Origin: Plantactinospora alkalitolerans
GTDB taxonomy: Bacteria > Actinomycetota > Actinomycetes > Mycobacteriales > Micromonosporaceae
Assembly: GCF_015690345.1 (NCBI RefSeq)
Contig: NZ_JADPUN010000104.1
Coordinates: forward strand, 1 to 41,179
DNA length: 41,179 nucleotides
Reading direction: 5' to 3'
Position numbers and translations under genes: made by a program
Shown here: in pieces, positions 39,870-41,179 of the stretch
Layout: the number at the start of each line of letters is the position of its first letter
Position numbering within the stretch: position 1 is the first letter of the stretch
Notes under the pieces: model-generated
Told to the model about the DNA's origin: nothing
The model's input: the letters and a program-made list of their open reading frames with translations, nothing else
Database searches by the model: none

Positions 39870-40632
39870 CTGGCCGGCGTCCCCGCCGGCCGGCCCATTG
39901 GCCAACAGTGCGCCCGGACGCTACGGCAGCCCGGCGGGGTACGGCGTGCAGACTGGGCGGATGCCACCACCGGTCGGGTACCCCCAACCCGCCCGCCAAC
40001 AGCCACGCCACGCGCGCGAGTCGGACGGCGATCCGGTGGCGGCGCACCGGTCCGAACAGCGACGCGGCTCCGCCCCGCCGATCCCGGTGAAGATCCTCAT
40101 CGCGGGTGGCTTCGGGGTCGGCAAGACCACCACGGTGGGCGCGATCTCGGAAATCGCGCCTCTGACCACCGAAGCGGAGATGACCACTGCCGGGATCGGC
40201 ATCGACGACCCGGGCATCCGCTCCGACAAGACGACCACCACCGTGGCGATGGACTTCGGCTGCGTCACCATCGACCGCAGCCTCAAGCTCTACCTCTTCG
40301 GTACGCCCGGTCAGTCGCGGTTCGGCTTCATGTGGGACGACCTGGCCCGGGGGGCGCTCGGTGCCCTGGTGGTGGTGGACAGCTCCCGGCTCGACGACTG
40401 TTACCCCGCCATCGACTACTTCGAGCGCGCCCGGATACCGTTCGTGGTCGCGGTCAACGCGTTCGACGGGCAGATCGCGCACGATCTGACCGCGATCCGC
40501 TGGGCGCTGGCGATCGGAGAGCATGTCCCATTAATCCAGTTTGACGCGCGCGAGCGGCTTTCAGTCCGCGATGCCCTACTGATCGTGCTGGATCGGGCCC
40601 TGGATCGAGCGATCCGGGAGCGGGAGACTTAG
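39847..40632 (+). CDS. Conservon small GTPase (CvnD), MglA-like
   Basis: A 261-residue ATP/GTP-binding protein. The P-loop is GGFGVGKT (87-94), the switch II/G3 region is FGTPGQSRFGF (151-161), and the base-recognition position has VNAFDG (204-208) rather than NKxD, as is usual for conservon GTPases. Residues 1-80 form a Pro-rich extension (SPDWPASPPAGPLANSAPG) that most CvnD proteins lack. The start at 39847 overlaps the DUF742 gene by 23 bp. A shorter start such as the ATG at 39961 (MPPPVGYPQP) is possible. It would act as the switch output of the sensor system at the membrane. Confidence 0.92.
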   Translation: MDFVRSPDWPASPPAGPLANSAPGRYGSPAGYGVQTGRMPPPVGYPQPARQQPRHARESDGDPVAAHRSEQRRGSAPPIPVKILIAGGFGVGKTTTVGAISEIAPLTTEAEMTTAGIGIDDPGIRSDKTTTTVAMDFGCVTIDRSLKLYLFGTPGQSRFGFMWDDLARGALGALVVVDSSRLDDCYPAIDYFERARIPFVVAVNAFDGQIAHDLTAIRWALAIGEHVPLIQFDARERLSVRDALLIVLDRALDRAIRERET

Positions 40633-40685
40633 CCCGCGACGGTCCGGCCAATTCGGTCGTCGGTTGGGCCGGGGAAGGTGACACC

Positions 40686-41105
40686 ATGAGGGGCGAACTG
40701 GACGACGCGCTGGCACGGATGGAGCGTCGCGAGGCGTTGCAGCGACGGCGGGCCGAGGAGGCGGCAGCGGCCCGGGCCGGCTCACCCGTCGACGAGGTGA
40801 TCGAGGCCGTACAGCGGGTCGTCGCCGAACATCGGGCGCTGGCGGTCACGATGTGGGTTGCCGACGGCCCGAACATCTCGGCCATGCACGTCGCCTGGAT
40901 GGACGGAACCGTGACGGTACGGCCGGCGGCCGAGCCGGCGTTGCCGACAGCCGGCCAGCCCCCGCATTCCTGGCCGATGTCGGTCAAGACAGTGCCCAGT
41001 TGGGCAGCGCCCGAGGATCCTCCGGCACCCGACGCCGCCGCCCGGCTGGCCGACCTGATCCGGCGGGACCCGTCCCTGCTCGGCCCGGACGACCACCAGC
41101 CCTGA
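40686..41105 (+). CDS. Small conserved protein downstream of the conservon, unknown function
   Basis: A 139-residue protein. Residues 1-32 are highly charged and helical (ELDDALARMERREALQRRRA), probably coiled coil. A compact domain (VDEVIEAVQRVVAEHRALAV, TMWVADGPNISAMHVAWMDG) is followed by a Pro/Ala tail. It has no membrane segment. GGGGAAGG lies 9 nt before the ATG, and the gene is 53 bp behind the GTPase on the same strand, so it may be a sixth gene of the operon. I do not recognise the family. The stop codon sits in a 24-bp tandem repeat that runs off the window. Confidence 0.8.
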   Translation: MRGELDDALARMERREALQRRRAEEAAAARAGSPVDEVIEAVQRVVAEHRALAVTMWVADGPNISAMHVAWMDGTVTVRPAAEPALPTAGQPPHSWPMSVKTVPSWAAPEDPPAPDAAARLADLIRRDPSLLGPDDHQP

Positions 41106-41179
41106 CCGGCCGGGCCGCGCCAGCCCTGACCGGCCGGGCCGCGCCAGCCCTGACCGGCCGGGCCGCGCCAGCCCTGACC
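41097..41179 (+). repeat. 24-bp tandem repeat (>=3 units) spanning the last stop codon
   Basis: CCTGACCGGCCGGGCCGCGC recurs at 41101, 41125 and 41149 and starts again at 41173, where the window ends. The real stop TGA (41103-41105) is in the first unit and is repeated in each. Confidence 0.95.

Overview
This is a high-GC actinobacterial chromosome segment. Gene content, codon use, frequent GTG starts, leaderless promoters and a recurring GGGCCC-centred intergenic repeat suggest the family Micromonosporaceae (Micromonospora or a near relative). That placement is inferred, not computed. I see no rRNA, tRNA, insertion sequence, prophage or CRISPR array. About 28 protein genes are readable, mostly housekeeping, stress and membrane functions.

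Layout. (1) 1-5.6 kb: the 3' end of a DinG-type helicase, an AI-2E-family transporter, a solitary GroES-like protein, a PrsW-type membrane protease, and a class-V aminotransferase (cysteine desulfurase-like) behind a SAM-IV riboswitch. (2) 5.7-10.5 kb: an FUSC-family membrane protein, a GlcD-type FAD oxidase and a GlpD-type glycerol-3-phosphate dehydrogenase, with a striking two-part tandem array between the last two. (3) 10.6-15.7 kb: a membrane protein plus winged-helix regulator pair, a polytopic membrane subtilase and a double-GNAT protein. (4) 15.9-25.3 kb: groEL with two CIRCE operators, a proline-rich membrane protein, a cold-shock protein, two GNAT proteins, a PaaN-type aldehyde dehydrogenase, and a threonine-synthase-like PLP enzyme behind a SAM-I (S-box) riboswitch. 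(5) 25.3-30 kb: two polytopic membrane proteins, a dienelactone hydrolase, a small conserved protein and an aldo/keto reductase. (6) 30-34 kb: an ABC permease coupled to a rare fusion of an exported alpha/beta hydrolase with an ABC ATPase. (7) 34.3-41.1 kb: a complete conservon (sensor kinase, roadblock protein, DUF742 protein, small GTPase) with an extra membrane sensor-like gene in front and a small conserved gene behind.

How the genes may work together. The most interesting link is between the two SAM riboswitches of different classes. One controls a cysteine-desulfurase-like enzyme and the other a threonine-synthase-like enzyme of the type shown in Streptomyces to make homocysteine from O-phosphohomoserine with a sulfur-carrier protein (MetM/MetO). 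Together they suggest a SAM-repressed route that moves cysteine sulfur to homocysteine. The small sulfur-carrier gene expected next to the second enzyme is not in the window.

A second pattern is that the stop codons of at least five genes lie inside short tandem repeats with unrelated units of 5, 17, 23, 24 and 26 bp. At least seven genes also carry a TANNNT -10 box 6-8 nt before the start codon and no Shine-Dalgarno sequence.
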